NCBI RefSeq assembly: GCF_015319355.1
Contig: NZ_JADILU010000002.1
Span: forward strand, 372,001 to 436,000
Direction of reading: 5' to 3'
DNA from: Psychroserpens luteus
GTDB lineage: Bacteria > Bacteroidota > Bacteroidia > Flavobacteriales > Flavobacteriaceae
DNA: 64,000 nucleotides
The position numbers and the translations under genes were made by a program. Positions 8,243-17,821 of this stretch are shown here, piece after piece. The notes under the pieces were generated by a model. The model did not search any database, was not told the DNA's origin, and worked only from the letters and a program-made list of their open reading frames with translations. Each line of letters opens with the position of its first letter. The stretch's first letter is position 1.

Positions 8243-8902
8243 TTAATTAATTTTAGTTGAGATGACAATTAAACCATTATTATCATAAATGCCAAGACTA
8301 CCATCACTTTCAATCATTAAATATTCTCCATCATCATTATCATAGGTAAATTTGTCTTTTCCGTTTTCATTTGAATATTCCAAATCTCTATTTGTATCAT
8401 ATTTTCCGTCATCTAGCAACGATTTCATTTTATATTTTTCTCCAATTTTATATATCAGATGTGAGGATTTTGTGTGAGGTGAATCATCATACCATTTTCC
8501 AATAACTTCGGAGCTTTCTTTTGGAACTTTTATATTCTTCAACGTTTCAGCAACTACATTTTTAATTCCATTAATTTTTATTTCAAGGTTAGGATTATAT
8601 GAAGCATTAGCCCAACCTAAAAGTGAAGGTCCCATTTTTGGTAGGAGATAAGAAATATAAAGAAGTTTATTCTGGTTATATTCTATTCTTAAATATTCTG
8701 CGATTTCAGTTATTTCATCTTTTGTAATTTCTTTTGGTATTCTAATATAGATTCTCGTTTTGTAAGTTTCAATGCTACCTTTTTCATAAGCTTCTATGTT
8801 AATTACTTTACAATCATATTTATCGAGTATATCTTCCTGATTACAGGATATTAGAGTTAAAATAAAACTTATGAGAATTAACTGAATGTTTATTTTTTTC
8901 AA
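8243..8902 (-). CDS. Predicted lipoprotein of unknown function
   Basis: A 219-residue protein with a lipoprotein signal peptide (MKKINIQLILISFILTLISC, acylated Cys20), so it should be a membrane-anchored, periplasm- or surface-facing lipoprotein. The start is TTG; an in-frame stop lies just upstream and no ATG precedes the signal sequence. The mature part is hydrophilic and rich in D, E, K and Y. The last 50 residues (KYDTNRDLEYSNENGKDKFT onward) look like a small beta-rich domain. I do not recognise a family. It stands between topB and aroB, with its own candidate promoter elements. Confidence 0.65.
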   Translation of the reverse strand: MKKINIQLILISFILTLISCNQEDILDKYDCKVINIEAYEKGSIETYKTRIYIRIPKEITKDEITEIAEYLRIEYNQNKLLYISYLLPKMGPSLLGWANASYNPNLEIKINGIKNVVAETLKNIKVPKESSEVIGKWYDDSPHTKSSHLIYKIGEKYKMKSLLDDGKYDTNRDLEYSNENGKDKFTYDNDDGEYLMIESDGSLGIYDNNGLIVISTKIN

Positions 8903-8914
8903 TTTTTAATAAGG

Positions 8915-8928
8915 TATAACTAGTTATA
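8915..8928. repeat. Perfect 14-bp palindrome in the lipoprotein leader
   Basis: TATAACTAGTTATA, a perfect palindrome between the lipoprotein start (8902) and its -7 box (8935-8942). It could be an operator or an mRNA hairpin that limits translation from the TTG start. There is no direct evidence for either. Confidence 0.4.
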
Positions 8929-8934
8929 TACCAA

Positions 8935-8942
8935 CAAATATA
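8935..8942 (-). promoter_or_regulatory. Candidate -7 box of the lipoprotein gene
   Basis: The minus strand reads TATATTTG, matching TAnnTTTG, 33 bp upstream of the start. No good -33 TTG is present at the usual distance. Confidence 0.4.
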
Positions 8943-8979
8943 GCATATATCCAATATTATTTACTGGATATACCAAGTT

Positions 8980-10050
8980 TTACAACTGTTTGTAATACTC
9001 AAAACTTCTAATAATCAATTCATTATCAACCAAGCAATCAATTTTAGGTTTTCCAATAGTATTTAGTAATACAAAGTTGATATTCCCATGCTCATTTTTC
9101 TTATCGTACTTTAAAAGCTCGATAATGGCATCATAATCTGATGAATCAATAATAACTGGTTTGTAGATGTTCTTTAAAGCCTTAGTGATGTATTCTAGAT
9201 CCTGTTTTGGTAGGTTTAGAATTTCCGCAGAAATAAAACATTCTAAAATCATCCCAATAGCAATGGCTTCGCCATGTAATAATTCTTCTTTTTCGGGATG
9301 GCTTAAAAAATAGGATTCTATGGCATGACCTAAAGTGTGACCAAAATTAAGATGCTTGCGCTCATTTTGCTCAAGAGGATCTTTGGTAACAATGGTTTTC
9401 TTGATGTCTACAGATTCATGAATTAATTCATCTAAATCGTTAAGTGTAAGTTTTGATAAGTCTGTTAATTTATCAAAATAGGCTTTATCGACGATGAGAC
9501 CGTGTTTTAACATTTCGGCTAAACCAGATTTCATTTGATTTTGAGGAAGTGTATCTAAATATGAAGTGTCGATGATGACCATATCTCCAGAGCTAATTAC
9601 TCCAACTTGATTTTTAAGAGCACCTAGATCTACACCAGTTTTTCCGCCAACTGAAGCGTCAACCATTGCTAATAATGAGGTTGGAATGTTGATGTATTTG
9701 ATACCTCTTTTGAATGTACAGGCAACAAAACCTCCAAGATCTGTGACGACACCACCACCAAGATTTAGCATAAGGCTTTTGCGATCTGCACCAAGATCTG
9801 ACAGTGCATTCCATACACCAACGCAAGTATTTATGGTTTTATGTTGCTCACCTGCTTCAATTTCTATGACTTCTATGGCGATTTTTGTTTCCAATTGTGC
9901 CATAAATTTAGCTAAACAGAGTTCGTGGGTATTAGAATCTACCAAAATAAAAATCTTAGAAAATTGGTGGTTTTCTATGTAGTTATTAAGCTCTGTATAT
10001 GCTTTTGTGTTGAAGTGGACTGTGTATGTTTTAGTTTCAATAGAATTCAT
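8980..10050 (-). CDS. aroB: 3-dehydroquinate synthase
   Basis: The second enzyme of the shikimate pathway, converting DAHP to 3-dehydroquinate with NAD and a divalent metal. About 356 residues, with family motifs in order: VDSNTHELC, AGEQHKTI, the nucleotide-binding GGGVVTDLGGFVA, IPTSLLAMVDASVGGKTGVD, and the metal-site region HLNFGHTLGHAIE followed by LHGEAIAIGM. I chose the ATG at 10050 (MNSIETKTY); the longer frame begins at a TTG. It is divergent from the proline dehydrogenase gene across a spacer of 70 bp. Confidence 0.93.
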   Translation of the reverse strand: MNSIETKTYTVHFNTKAYTELNNYIENHQFSKIFILVDSNTHELCLAKFMAQLETKIAIEVIEIEAGEQHKTINTCVGVWNALSDLGADRKSLMLNLGGGVVTDLGGFVACTFKRGIKYINIPTSLLAMVDASVGGKTGVDLGALKNQVGVISSGDMVIIDTSYLDTLPQNQMKSGLAEMLKHGLIVDKAYFDKLTDLSKLTLNDLDELIHESVDIKKTIVTKDPLEQNERKHLNFGHTLGHAIESYFLSHPEKEELLHGEAIAIGMILECFISAEILNLPKQDLEYITKALKNIYKPVIIDSSDYDAIIELLKYDKKNEHGNINFVLLNTIGKPKIDCLVDNELIIRSFEYYKQL

Positions 10051-10120
10051 GCCGAAAATTAGCAACTTTTAATAACATATTACCTAACGAATAATTATTT
10101 TTGTTATATATTTTTAACAT

Positions 10121-11293
10121 ATGAATACAACCACTCTTTTTGATAATACTGAAGTTGCTTTTGCACTCAAAAATGACTCGCAGTTAGAACGTGCTTATTT
10201 TTTATTTAAAATGATCTCTTATGAGCCAATGGTTCGCATTGGAACTGCAGCGACAAATTTCGCACTCAAAGCACATTTACCTGTTGAAGGATTGATACGT
10301 TCTACGGTTTTTGATCACTTTTGTGGTGGTGTTAATGAGGAAGATTGCTTACCAGTGATTGATAATATGTTTACCAAAGGTGTGAGTGCTGTTTTGGATT
10401 ACTCGGTAGAAGGGAAGGAAGTTGATTCTGCTTTTGATGATTGTAGAGATAAAATTTTAAAAATTATCAGGTTTGCAGATGAAAAGGAAGCGATGCCAAT
10501 TGTGGTATTTAAACCTACTGGGTTTGGACGTTTGCATTTGTATCAAAAATTAGGAGAAGGGAAGACTTTAACTTCTGAAGAAAAAGAAGAATGGGACAGA
10601 ATCGTAGCTCGTTTTGATATGGTTTGTAAACTTGCTAAAGAGAAAGATGTAGAAGTGTTGATTGATGGCGAAGAAAGTTGGATGCAAGATGCTGCAGATG
10701 ATCTTTGTGAGGATATGATGCGAAAGTACAACGTGACGAAGCCTGTTGTTTATAATACATTGCAGACGTATCGTTGGGATCGTTTTGATTATTTGAAGTC
10801 ACTTCATGAACGTGCAAAAGCAGATGGTTTTAAAGCAGGTTTTAAAATTGTACGTGGTGCTTACATGGAAAAAGAACGTAAGCGAGCAGAGGAGAAAGGA
10901 TATGATTCTCCAATATGTGAAAGCAAATTGGCTACAGACGATAATTTTGATACTTGTATGAGTTATATCTTAAATAATTTGAATGATATTTCTCTTTTTA
11001 TAGGTACGCATAATGAACAAAGTTGTTATCTAGCTATGACCATGATGGATGAAAAGGGTATCGAAAAAACGGATAATAATGTGTGGTTTGGCCAACTCTA
11101 CGGAATGAGCGATCACATAAGTTATAATCTCGCATCGCAAGGTTATAATGTTGCTAAATATGTGCCTTTTGGACCTGTAAAGGATGTGATGCCTTACTTG
11201 ATTAGAAGAGCTGAAGAGAATACATCTGTCGCAGGACAAACGAGTAGAGAGCTTAATTTACTTAAAACGGAAAAGAAACGACGTAAGTTGTAA
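10121..11293 (+). CDS. Proline dehydrogenase
   Basis: A 390-residue monofunctional FAD enzyme that oxidises proline to pyrroline-5-carboxylate. Family motifs are visible: KIVRGAYMEKERKRAEEKGY (about residues 241-260), FIGTHNEQS, QLYGMSD, and the C-terminal YVPFGPVKDVMPYLIRRAEE-NTS block. There is no P5C dehydrogenase domain, so the next step must be encoded elsewhere. A candidate -7 box (TATTTTTG at 10096-10103) lies just upstream of the ATG, without a clear -33 element. Just after the stop lies an inverted pair of the CTTCGGAAA motif. Confidence 0.9.
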   Translation: MNTTTLFDNTEVAFALKNDSQLERAYFLFKMISYEPMVRIGTAATNFALKAHLPVEGLIRSTVFDHFCGGVNEEDCLPVIDNMFTKGVSAVLDYSVEGKEVDSAFDDCRDKILKIIRFADEKEAMPIVVFKPTGFGRLHLYQKLGEGKTLTSEEKEEWDRIVARFDMVCKLAKEKDVEVLIDGEESWMQDAADDLCEDMMRKYNVTKPVVYNTLQTYRWDRFDYLKSLHERAKADGFKAGFKIVRGAYMEKERKRAEEKGYDSPICESKLATDDNFDTCMSYILNNLNDISLFIGTHNEQSCYLAMTMMDEKGIEKTDNNVWFGQLYGMSDHISYNLASQGYNVAKYVPFGPVKDVMPYLIRRAEENTSVAGQTSRELNLLKTEKKRRKL

Positions 11294-11301
11294 TATTTTT
11301 T

Positions 11302-11345
11302 CTTCGGAAAATTGCTTGGTTTTAAATTTGTTGAAATTTCCGAAG
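11302..11345. repeat. Inverted pair of the over-represented 9-mer
   Basis: CTTCGGAAA at 11302-11310 and its reverse complement TTTCCGAAG at 11337-11345 flank a 26-bp loop, beginning 8 bp after the proline dehydrogenase stop. In transcripts they could pair into a stem, although no T-tract follows on the plus strand. The arrangement resembles paired uptake sequences downstream of genes in Pasteurellaceae and Neisseria. Confidence 0.6.
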
Positions 11346-11346
11346 T

Positions 11347-11384
11347 AAAAAAAATGAGATTAAAATTTGAATTTTAATCTCATT
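11347..11384 (-). terminator. Intrinsic terminator at the end of the minus-strand EPS operon
   Basis: A 14-bp perfect stem (AATGAGATTAAAAT with its complement, 4-base loop, 11353-11384) is followed on the minus strand by a run of eight T residues. It lies 11 bp past the stop of the wzc-like gene and should end transcription of the 17.6-11.4 kb operon. Confidence 0.78.
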
Positions 11385-11395
11385 GATTTAAGGTT

Positions 11396-13744
11396 TTAAT
11401 TTTTGAAATGATACCATTTCTTTTTTCTAGTAGGATTATTTCCGTAGCCATAACCATAGCCTTTCTTTTTAACACTACCATTAAGTAGCGTTACCATATT
11501 TGGCAAACGTTTTTCTTCATACATGGTTTGTGCTACATGTAATTGACGTTTATCTATATTATTAGCACTAACGACATAGATAAAGATATCTGCGTGATCA
11601 CTTATTAAAAGCGTATCTGTTACTAAACCAACAGCAGCAGTATCGACGACGATATAATCATAATCTTTTTTTGCATTGTCAAAAAGATAGTTGACACGAT
11701 CACTCATGAGTAATTCTGCAGGATTAGGCGGAATTGTTCCAGATGGAATCACGTCTAAAAACGGATTATCTGGTACACTAATAGTGACATCTTTTATTGA
11801 CAGGCTTTTATCTGAAATGAAATCTGTTAATCCTTTTTTTGGTGTTATTTTCAAGTAATCATTAACTCTAGGAACACGAATATCTGTTTCTATTAGGAGT
11901 ACTTTCTTTTCTGAATATGAAAATGAACTAGCAAGATTAGTTGTTGTATGAGATTTTCCTTCTTGAGCTGTTGTTGATGTTACAAAAATGACTTTGCAAG
12001 GATGATCATTTTTTTGAAGCATAAAATCAACATTTGTTCTAATGATTCTAAATGCTTCTGCCTTTGGGGAATAATCTACTTTTTTAACAACTTGTAATTT
12101 ACCTTCACCTTTAGGAATATCTCCAATAAAAGGTGCTTTAATTAAACGTTGTACATCTTCTTTTGTGTGTATTTTAGTATCTATTAAATCCTTAACATAA
12201 ATTAATGATATAGGAATGAAAAGCCCTATTAACATTGCAGATAGATAAATGATTTTGTTTTTTGGTGCAATAGGACTATCACTTGTATATGCAAGGTCAA
12301 TCACTTTTGCGTTAGCAGAAGACATACCTAAAGTAATGGCAGTCTCTTCACGCTTTTGTAATAAGTATAAGTATAATGATTCTTTGATGCCTTGCTGGCG
12401 CTCAATACTCTTAAATTGTCTTTCTTTAGTTGGTGCATTGTATATTTGACCACGAATTCTAGAATTTTCTCTATTTAAATTATTAAGAGTAATTTTATTA
12501 GTAGATATTATGTTCTCGATACTTTGATTTAGATTACCTTTTAAGGCATCAATCTGGTTATTTAACTTAACTACTGTTGGGTTTTTATCACTAGAATTTT
12601 TTAGAACTTGGTTACGTCTTGATACCAATTCGTTATAGTTATTTGTTATTTGCGAAACATTGCTGTCTGTAATGCCAATATCTGCTGGTAAAAAATCTGA
12701 TTCTCTATTGTCATTATTAATTTCATCATTCATGAATTCTGCCAACTGCAATTGATTGCTAGTTTGGTTAATTCTATTTCCAATTTCGCGCTCACTTTCT
12801 AAAAAGATGTTGGATTGTGATCCTAAAGCGGTAAGCCTGTTATTTTGTTGAAGATTTTCTGCTGTGAAATCAACTTGTTCTAATTCATTTGATACAACGT
12901 TTAGTCTATTGGTAATAAAGTCTGAAGTTATTTGAACAATCTTCTCTTTGTCTTTTATGACATCTTCATTGTATTTCTCAATCACTTTATTAAGTATGAG
13001 ACGAGCTTTCTCTTTTATACTTTGATTAATCGATAATTTTATAACGTTTGACTTTTCTGTAGTACCAATTTGTATAGCAGAAAGATAGGATTCAACCACA
13101 CTGTGTACTGGGCTAATATTGATTTCTACAAATGAATTTGGACTAGAACCATATATACCAATATTTGGAGTTAAAACAAATTCTCCAAACGAAGCTTTTA
13201 CTTTCTCACCAAAACTGTGTGTTGTTGTTCCTCCATCATCAAACTCAAATAATTTATTAGTATTGACCCTTGAAAGCTCATATTTTTGAGCAGATATTAT
13301 TTTTATATAAAGTGAAGCGCTCAAGTTTTGGAGGATAGAATCACTCATAAAAAAGTTGATGCTAACTGGAGGATTAGAATAAACCTCTTCTTTCTTTACT
13401 TTACCAGTCACATAAATCGTTGTGTTTAGTTTAAGCTCTTTAACAACCTGTGTAATGATAGACCTAGATTTGATAACTTCAATTTCGTCTACAACATTTG
13501 GTAGAGCACTTCCTCCTAATCCACCATTTTGGAGAGAAGAAATTTCAGATAAACTACGTGAATTCTCATCTTCTTTTAATTTAATTGTAGCGCTCGCTTG
13601 ATATAGAAACGTACTATATCTAATTTTCAAAAAAGCAATAGCGAATGCGATAAGTAAACAAACTAGAATGAGTTTCCATTTTGATAGGTATAACTCAATT
13701 AAATGTATGATAGAGTCTTTATTTGTAAGTTGATTTTGAGACAT
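11396..13744 (-). CDS. Wzc-like polysaccharide co-polymerase / tyrosine autokinase
   Basis: A 782-residue inner-membrane protein. A transmembrane helix (about residues 33-50) is followed by a Wzz/GumC-like periplasmic region with long coiled coils, then a second helix (about 500-520). The cytoplasmic BY-kinase domain has Walker A TTAQEGKSHTTTNLA, Walker A' VLLIETDIRVPR and Walker B DYIVVDTAAVG. The C-terminal tail carries a short tyrosine cluster (GYGYGYG) expected to be autophosphorylated. Walker A' has Glu where Asp is usual. It controls chain length and export of the polysaccharide together with the Wza-like lipoprotein upstream. It is the last gene of the operon, before a strong terminator. 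Confidence 0.87.
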   Translation of the reverse strand: MSQNQLTNKDSIIHLIELYLSKWKLILVCLLIAFAIAFLKIRYSTFLYQASATIKLKEDENSRSLSEISSLQNGGLGGSALPNVVDEIEVIKSRSIITQVVKELKLNTTIYVTGKVKKEEVYSNPPVSINFFMSDSILQNLSASLYIKIISAQKYELSRVNTNKLFEFDDGGTTTHSFGEKVKASFGEFVLTPNIGIYGSSPNSFVEINISPVHSVVESYLSAIQIGTTEKSNVIKLSINQSIKEKARLILNKVIEKYNEDVIKDKEKIVQITSDFITNRLNVVSNELEQVDFTAENLQQNNRLTALGSQSNIFLESEREIGNRINQTSNQLQLAEFMNDEINNDNRESDFLPADIGITDSNVSQITNNYNELVSRRNQVLKNSSDKNPTVVKLNNQIDALKGNLNQSIENIISTNKITLNNLNRENSRIRGQIYNAPTKERQFKSIERQQGIKESLYLYLLQKREETAITLGMSSANAKVIDLAYTSDSPIAPKNKIIYLSAMLIGLFIPISLIYVKDLIDTKIHTKEDVQRLIKAPFIGDIPKGEGKLQVVKKVDYSPKAEAFRIIRTNVDFMLQKNDHPCKVIFVTSTTAQEGKSHTTTNLASSFSYSEKKVLLIETDIRVPRVNDYLKITPKKGLTDFISDKSLSIKDVTISVPDNPFLDVIPSGTIPPNPAELLMSDRVNYLFDNAKKDYDYIVVDTAAVGLVTDTLLISDHADIFIYVVSANNIDKRQLHVAQTMYEEKRLPNMVTLLNGSVKKKGYGYGYGNNPTRKKKWYHFKN

Positions 13745-13762
13745 GATATGTTTTAAACTTTA

Positions 13763-14566
13763 TTAGTTTCTAATTATAAAGATAGCTGCAATTGTAGCCA
13801 ATGTTGATATAGCCGAAATTAACACACCAGTATTTGGGTTATATGTTGATGTTTTAATTTTTGCATTATTAGGCTCAACATAGATAATGTCATTTTGTGA
13901 AAGATAATATACTGGAGAATTTACGACGTTAATAGAGGTTAAATCATATTTTGCATACTTCTTTTTCCCGTCAACTTCACGTATTAAAAATATATTATCT
14001 CGCTTTCCATAGATGGTTAAATCTCCAGCTAAACCTAAGGCTTGAATTAACGAAATTCGTTCGCCTTGCACAATATAATTACCAGGTTTGTTAACTTCTC
14101 CATTAACTGTAATTGTGAAGTTTACAAGTCTAATGTTAACGATGAATTCATTAACGTATTCACTAATTATCTCTTTAAGCATGGTCGTCGCTTCTGTTCT
14201 TGTGAGTCCGCCCATTTTAATGGTTCCAAGTGTAGGGAATTCAATATTACCTTGAGGGTCTAATAAATAAGTTTGTCTTACAACTGTACCTTGTTCTGTA
14301 GCTCCTCCAACTGTATTATAAGAAATCGCAGGTAAGTTAAAGGGAAGAACTGACTCTATATTTTGAGAAGTAACGTCAATTGTTAAAATATCATTTGGTT
14401 TATATCGTATCTCAAAATTATTATCTAATTCACTTAAACTTTGATCTGTAATTGGTTCATCTTGAAAGTATACTAAATCTTTTCTAGAACCACATGATGT
14501 TAAAATGATTATGGAAGATAAAATGATTAGTGATTTTGATAGAGATATTAAATGTTGACGCATCAT
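13763..14566 (-). CDS. Wza-like outer-membrane polysaccharide export lipoprotein
   Basis: About 267 residues. The signal peptide ends at a lipobox (IIILTSC), so the mature N-terminus is lipidated. Next comes the Poly_export domain (YKPNDILTIDVTSQN), then SLBB-type beta-grasp segments (VNFTITVNGEVNKPGNYIVQ), with a C-terminal hydrophobic helix (ISAISTLATIAAIFIIRN) that would span the outer membrane as in Wza. I chose the ATG at 14566; the longer frame begins with a TTG inside the upstream spacer. It lies between the dehydratase and the wzc-like gene and forms the exit channel for the polysaccharide. Confidence 0.86.
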   Translation of the reverse strand: MMRQHLISLSKSLIILSSIIILTSCGSRKDLVYFQDEPITDQSLSELDNNFEIRYKPNDILTIDVTSQNIESVLPFNLPAISYNTVGGATEQGTVVRQTYLLDPQGNIEFPTLGTIKMGGLTRTEATTMLKEIISEYVNEFIVNIRLVNFTITVNGEVNKPGNYIVQGERISLIQALGLAGDLTIYGKRDNIFLIREVDGKKKYAKYDLTSINVVNSPVYYLSQNDIIYVEPNNAKIKTSTYNPNTGVLISAISTLATIAAIFIIRN

Positions 14567-14588
14567 ATTTAGTTTGATTTGAGTGTGC

Positions 14589-16481
14589 TTATTTTTTAGA
14601 ATCAAGTACTTCGTATTTAGAGTTGTTAGAAATATATTCTGGAATAATATCTTTAATTAATGCTACAATTTCTAAATTTTGTGATTTTGTACTAACAGCG
14701 CATAAATTAGAAATTTTATCACTAATTGTAAGTGCGTCGATTTCTTTTGTTCTGGCTATCATTATTTTCTCATGGTAAGTAGGTCTTGTATTCTCACCAT
14801 CTGCTAGTAGTTCTTCATATATTTTTTCTCCTGGTCTTAAACCAGTAATTTTAATATCAATATCTTCTGGGTATCTAAGACCAGATAGTATTATCATGTT
14901 TTTAGCTAAGTCATGAATTTTTACAGACTCACCCATATCAAATACAAATATTTCTCCACCATTACCCATTGTAGCAGCCTCTAATACAAGTTGACATGCT
15001 TCGGAAATGGTCATAAAATAACGTGTAATATCTCTATGAGTTACAGTTAGAGGTCCACCATGGTCAATTTGCTTTTTAAATAATGGAATTACAGATCCAT
15101 TTGAACCTAGCACATTTCCGAAGCGCGTGGTAATAAATTTTGTTTTACCTTTTCCTTGTAAGCAATTTACATAAAGCTCAGCAATACGTTTTGTTGCACC
15201 CATTACATTGGTAGGGTTAACCGCTTTGTCTGTAGAAATGAGCACAAATTTATTCACACCATATTTTACAGAAAGACTTGCCATGTGACGTGTTCCTCCA
15301 ATATTCACGCTTACTGCTTCATAAGGATTGTTTTCCATTAAAGGTACATGTTTGTAAGCAGCAGCATGGAAAACCATATTAGGTTTATATTGCTGAAAGA
15401 GTTTTTCCATACGTCTAAAATCTCTCACATCAGAGACTATAGCTATGAAATTCTTAATACCATTTTGCACAAACTCTTGTTGTAATTCGTAAAGAGGAGA
15501 CTCTGCAGTATCAACAAGTATTAATTTTTTATAATTATAATTTGTTGTTTTTCTAGCAATTTCACTACCTATAGAGCCTGCAGCACCAGTAATTAAAATG
15601 ATTTGATTGTCATATTCATCTAATAATGCAGGATTAGTAATTGAAATTGGATCTCTACCTAAAAGGTCTTCAATATTTACTTCTTTAATTTGACCTACAC
15701 TTAAATCACCATCAATCCAATGTTGAATAGGAGGAACAATCTTGACCTTTAAACCAAGCTCAAATAATAGACCTGATATTTGTAAAAGCCTTGAAGACTC
15801 AATATTTTGAACAGAAATAATGACTTCTTCAATACTATGCTTTTCAATAAAAGCAGATGTAATCTTATCAAGACTATAAACAGTTAATGTGTTTATTTTT
15901 TTACCGATTTTACGTTCATTATCATCAATAAAACCAATAATCTTGTGACTATTTGTTGGGTCATTAGAAATTGCATCATAGGTGATCATCCCAGCACTTC
16001 CTGCTCCAAAGATTAAAACTCTTTTTTGTGTTTTAAAATCTTGCATCAATTTATTGTACACAGATTTTATAAAAAGTTTAGAGCCTACAAGAAAAAGAAT
16101 GTTGAGTAATAAATGAATATATATGATTGAACCAGAAATATTAAAAATACTCTCATAGTTTAACCTTCTACTAAAAAAGGTAGATATAATAAGAATGGTC
16201 GCAAGAATATTAACACCAATGATAATATTGATAACGTCTTTAAAACCAGTAAATCTAACAACACCTTTATAAGATCCAACAAAAATAAAACTAATCAGTG
16301 CTGCCAAAAACACAAAAGGAATTTGCTTAAACATGACTACCCAGTCAAAGTCTATAATAAAATTAAAACGGATGACATATGCAGCAATAAATGTGAAAGC
16401 AACAATGCTTAAATCAAAAAGCATTACTAGCCACTTTGAAGCATATTTATTTGATATGTCTTGTAATAATTTTTTAATCAT
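14589..16481 (-). CDS. Membrane-bound NDP-sugar 4,6-dehydratase (WbpM/PglF family)
   Basis: A 630-residue protein. About four N-terminal transmembrane helices (residues 15-130) precede a first Rossmann-like region (VLIFGAGSAGM) and the catalytic SDR domain (ILITGAAGSIGSEIARK, about 294-310). The active-site segment reads ISTDKAVNPTNVMGATKR, with the Thr-Asp-Lys and Met of the large PglF/WbpM dehydratases in place of the usual SDR Tyr. It probably turns UDP-GlcNAc into the 4-keto-6-deoxy sugar that feeds the aminotransferase encoded just upstream. The start overlaps that gene's stop by 4 bp (ATGA). Confidence 0.88.
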   Translation of the reverse strand: MIKKLLQDISNKYASKWLVMLFDLSIVAFTFIAAYVIRFNFIIDFDWVVMFKQIPFVFLAALISFIFVGSYKGVVRFTGFKDVINIIIGVNILATILIISTFFSRRLNYESIFNISGSIIYIHLLLNILFLVGSKLFIKSVYNKLMQDFKTQKRVLIFGAGSAGMITYDAISNDPTNSHKIIGFIDDNERKIGKKINTLTVYSLDKITSAFIEKHSIEEVIISVQNIESSRLLQISGLLFELGLKVKIVPPIQHWIDGDLSVGQIKEVNIEDLLGRDPISITNPALLDEYDNQIILITGAAGSIGSEIARKTTNYNYKKLILVDTAESPLYELQQEFVQNGIKNFIAIVSDVRDFRRMEKLFQQYKPNMVFHAAAYKHVPLMENNPYEAVSVNIGGTRHMASLSVKYGVNKFVLISTDKAVNPTNVMGATKRIAELYVNCLQGKGKTKFITTRFGNVLGSNGSVIPLFKKQIDHGGPLTVTHRDITRYFMTISEACQLVLEAATMGNGGEIFVFDMGESVKIHDLAKNMIILSGLRYPEDIDIKITGLRPGEKIYEELLADGENTRPTYHEKIMIARTKEIDALTISDKISNLCAVSTKSQNLEIVALIKDIIPEYISNNSKYEVLDSKK

Positions 16482-17602
16482 GCTCTAAAATACGTTTTTA
16501 TTGCAGATGTTACTCTATTTAATTCGATATCAGTTAAGTTTGAGCCACTTGGCAAACATAATCCTTTTTTAAATAAGTCATCTGAAACACCATTAAGGTA
16601 TTTAGGTGCATCTTTAAAAACAGGTTGTTGGTGCATTGGTTTCCAAAGCGGTCTAGTTTCAATATTTAAAGCATCTAAACTTGTTCTAATGCCTTCTCTA
16701 ATCTCTTCGGAAGGTGTAAGGATACAAGATAACCAACGGTTAGAATAGTAACCTTCTGGCTCATCAACAAATTTTATTTCTTCTATGTTTCTGAAACTAT
16801 TTTTATAATGCTCGTAGTTAGCTCTTCTAGCAGCCACACGATCATCAAGAACTTCCATTTGACCTCTTCCAATACCAGCTAATACATTAGATAATCTATA
16901 ATTATAGCCAATTGATGAATGTAAGTATTCAACAGCCTTATCTCTTGCTTGAGTTGCAAGGAAAACAGCTTTCTCTTTAATTTTAATGTCTTTAGTCACT
17001 AAAGCACCTCCACCAGAAGTTGTAATAATTTTGTTACCATTAAATGATAATATTGAGATGTCTCCAAATGTACCACACTTAATAGATTTGTAAGTGCTTC
17101 CTAAAGCTTCTGCACTATCCTCTAATACGGGAATACTATATGCCTTTGCTATTTTATGCACCTCATCAACTTTATAAGGCATTCCGTAGAGATGAACAGA
17201 TATAATTGCTTTAGGCTTTTTTCCTTTGCTTATACGATCTTTAATTGCAATTTCTAGTTGTTCTGGGCAAATATTCCAAGTGTCTTTTTCACTATCTACA
17301 AAAATAGGAGTAGCACCTTGATATGCAATTGGGTTGGCAGATGCAGAAAATGTTTTACTTTGACAGATAACTTCATCTCCTAAACCTACATTCAATAAAA
17401 TAAGACCTAAATGAATAGCAGATGTACCAGAACTAAGAGCAGCAACCTGAGTATCTTGCTTGAGATAGTTTTGAATGTCACTTTCAAAACCATTAACATG
17501 AGGTCCTAATGGAGCAATCCAATTTGTCTCGAAAGCATTATTTACATAAGATTGTTCTTTTCCACTCATATGTGGAGATGACAACCAAATTTTTGATTCC
17601 AT
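16478..17602 (-). CDS. DegT/DnrJ/EryC1-family sugar aminotransferase
   Basis: A 374-residue PLP enzyme. The cofactor-binding region EDSAEALGSTYKSIKCGTFG and the Schiff-base lysine in SFNGNKIITTSGGG (about residue 188) are both present. Together with the PglF-like dehydratase it should make a UDP-4-amino-4,6-dideoxy sugar (PglE-type reaction). It is the first gene of the four-gene operon ending at 11396 and is separated from the natural-product cluster by 219 bp without a recognisable gene. The exact sugar product (bacillosamine-type or other) is inference. Confidence 0.87.
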   Translation of the reverse strand: MESKIWLSSPHMSGKEQSYVNNAFETNWIAPLGPHVNGFESDIQNYLKQDTQVAALSSGTSAIHLGLILLNVGLGDEVICQSKTFSASANPIAYQGATPIFVDSEKDTWNICPEQLEIAIKDRISKGKKPKAIISVHLYGMPYKVDEVHKIAKAYSIPVLEDSAEALGSTYKSIKCGTFGDISILSFNGNKIITTSGGGALVTKDIKIKEKAVFLATQARDKAVEYLHSSIGYNYRLSNVLAGIGRGQMEVLDDRVAARRANYEHYKNSFRNIEEIKFVDEPEGYYSNRWLSCILTPSEEIREGIRTSLDALNIETRPLWKPMHQQPVFKDAPKYLNGVSDDLFKKGLCLPSGSNLTDIELNRVTSAIKTYFRA

Positions 17603-17821
17603 AATATATGTTAAGTAAGTTAATTACTATTCAATTACTATTGTTTAGCGAGGGATTTGGGGTTGAATATTTCAAGATAAAATAATATTAATATTATATA
17701 TTTTACAAATTCGATTTAAAGATGCATTATAACTGCATCATTAACCAAATAAAGACGATAAAACACGCTTTTTCACGATAATAATACCAAGATTACATTT
17801 AATGAATATTAATATGATTTT

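Noticed and set aside
10096-10103. TATTTTTG before proline dehydrogenase as a firm promoter
   Set aside because: There is no TTG at 19-21 bp upstream; it is mentioned only in the gene entry.
17721-17739. Hairpin GATGCA-N7-TGCATC downstream of the PPTase gene, as a terminator
   Set aside because: The stem is only 6 bp and no proper T-run follows in the minus direction (TTTAAATC), so it is not called.
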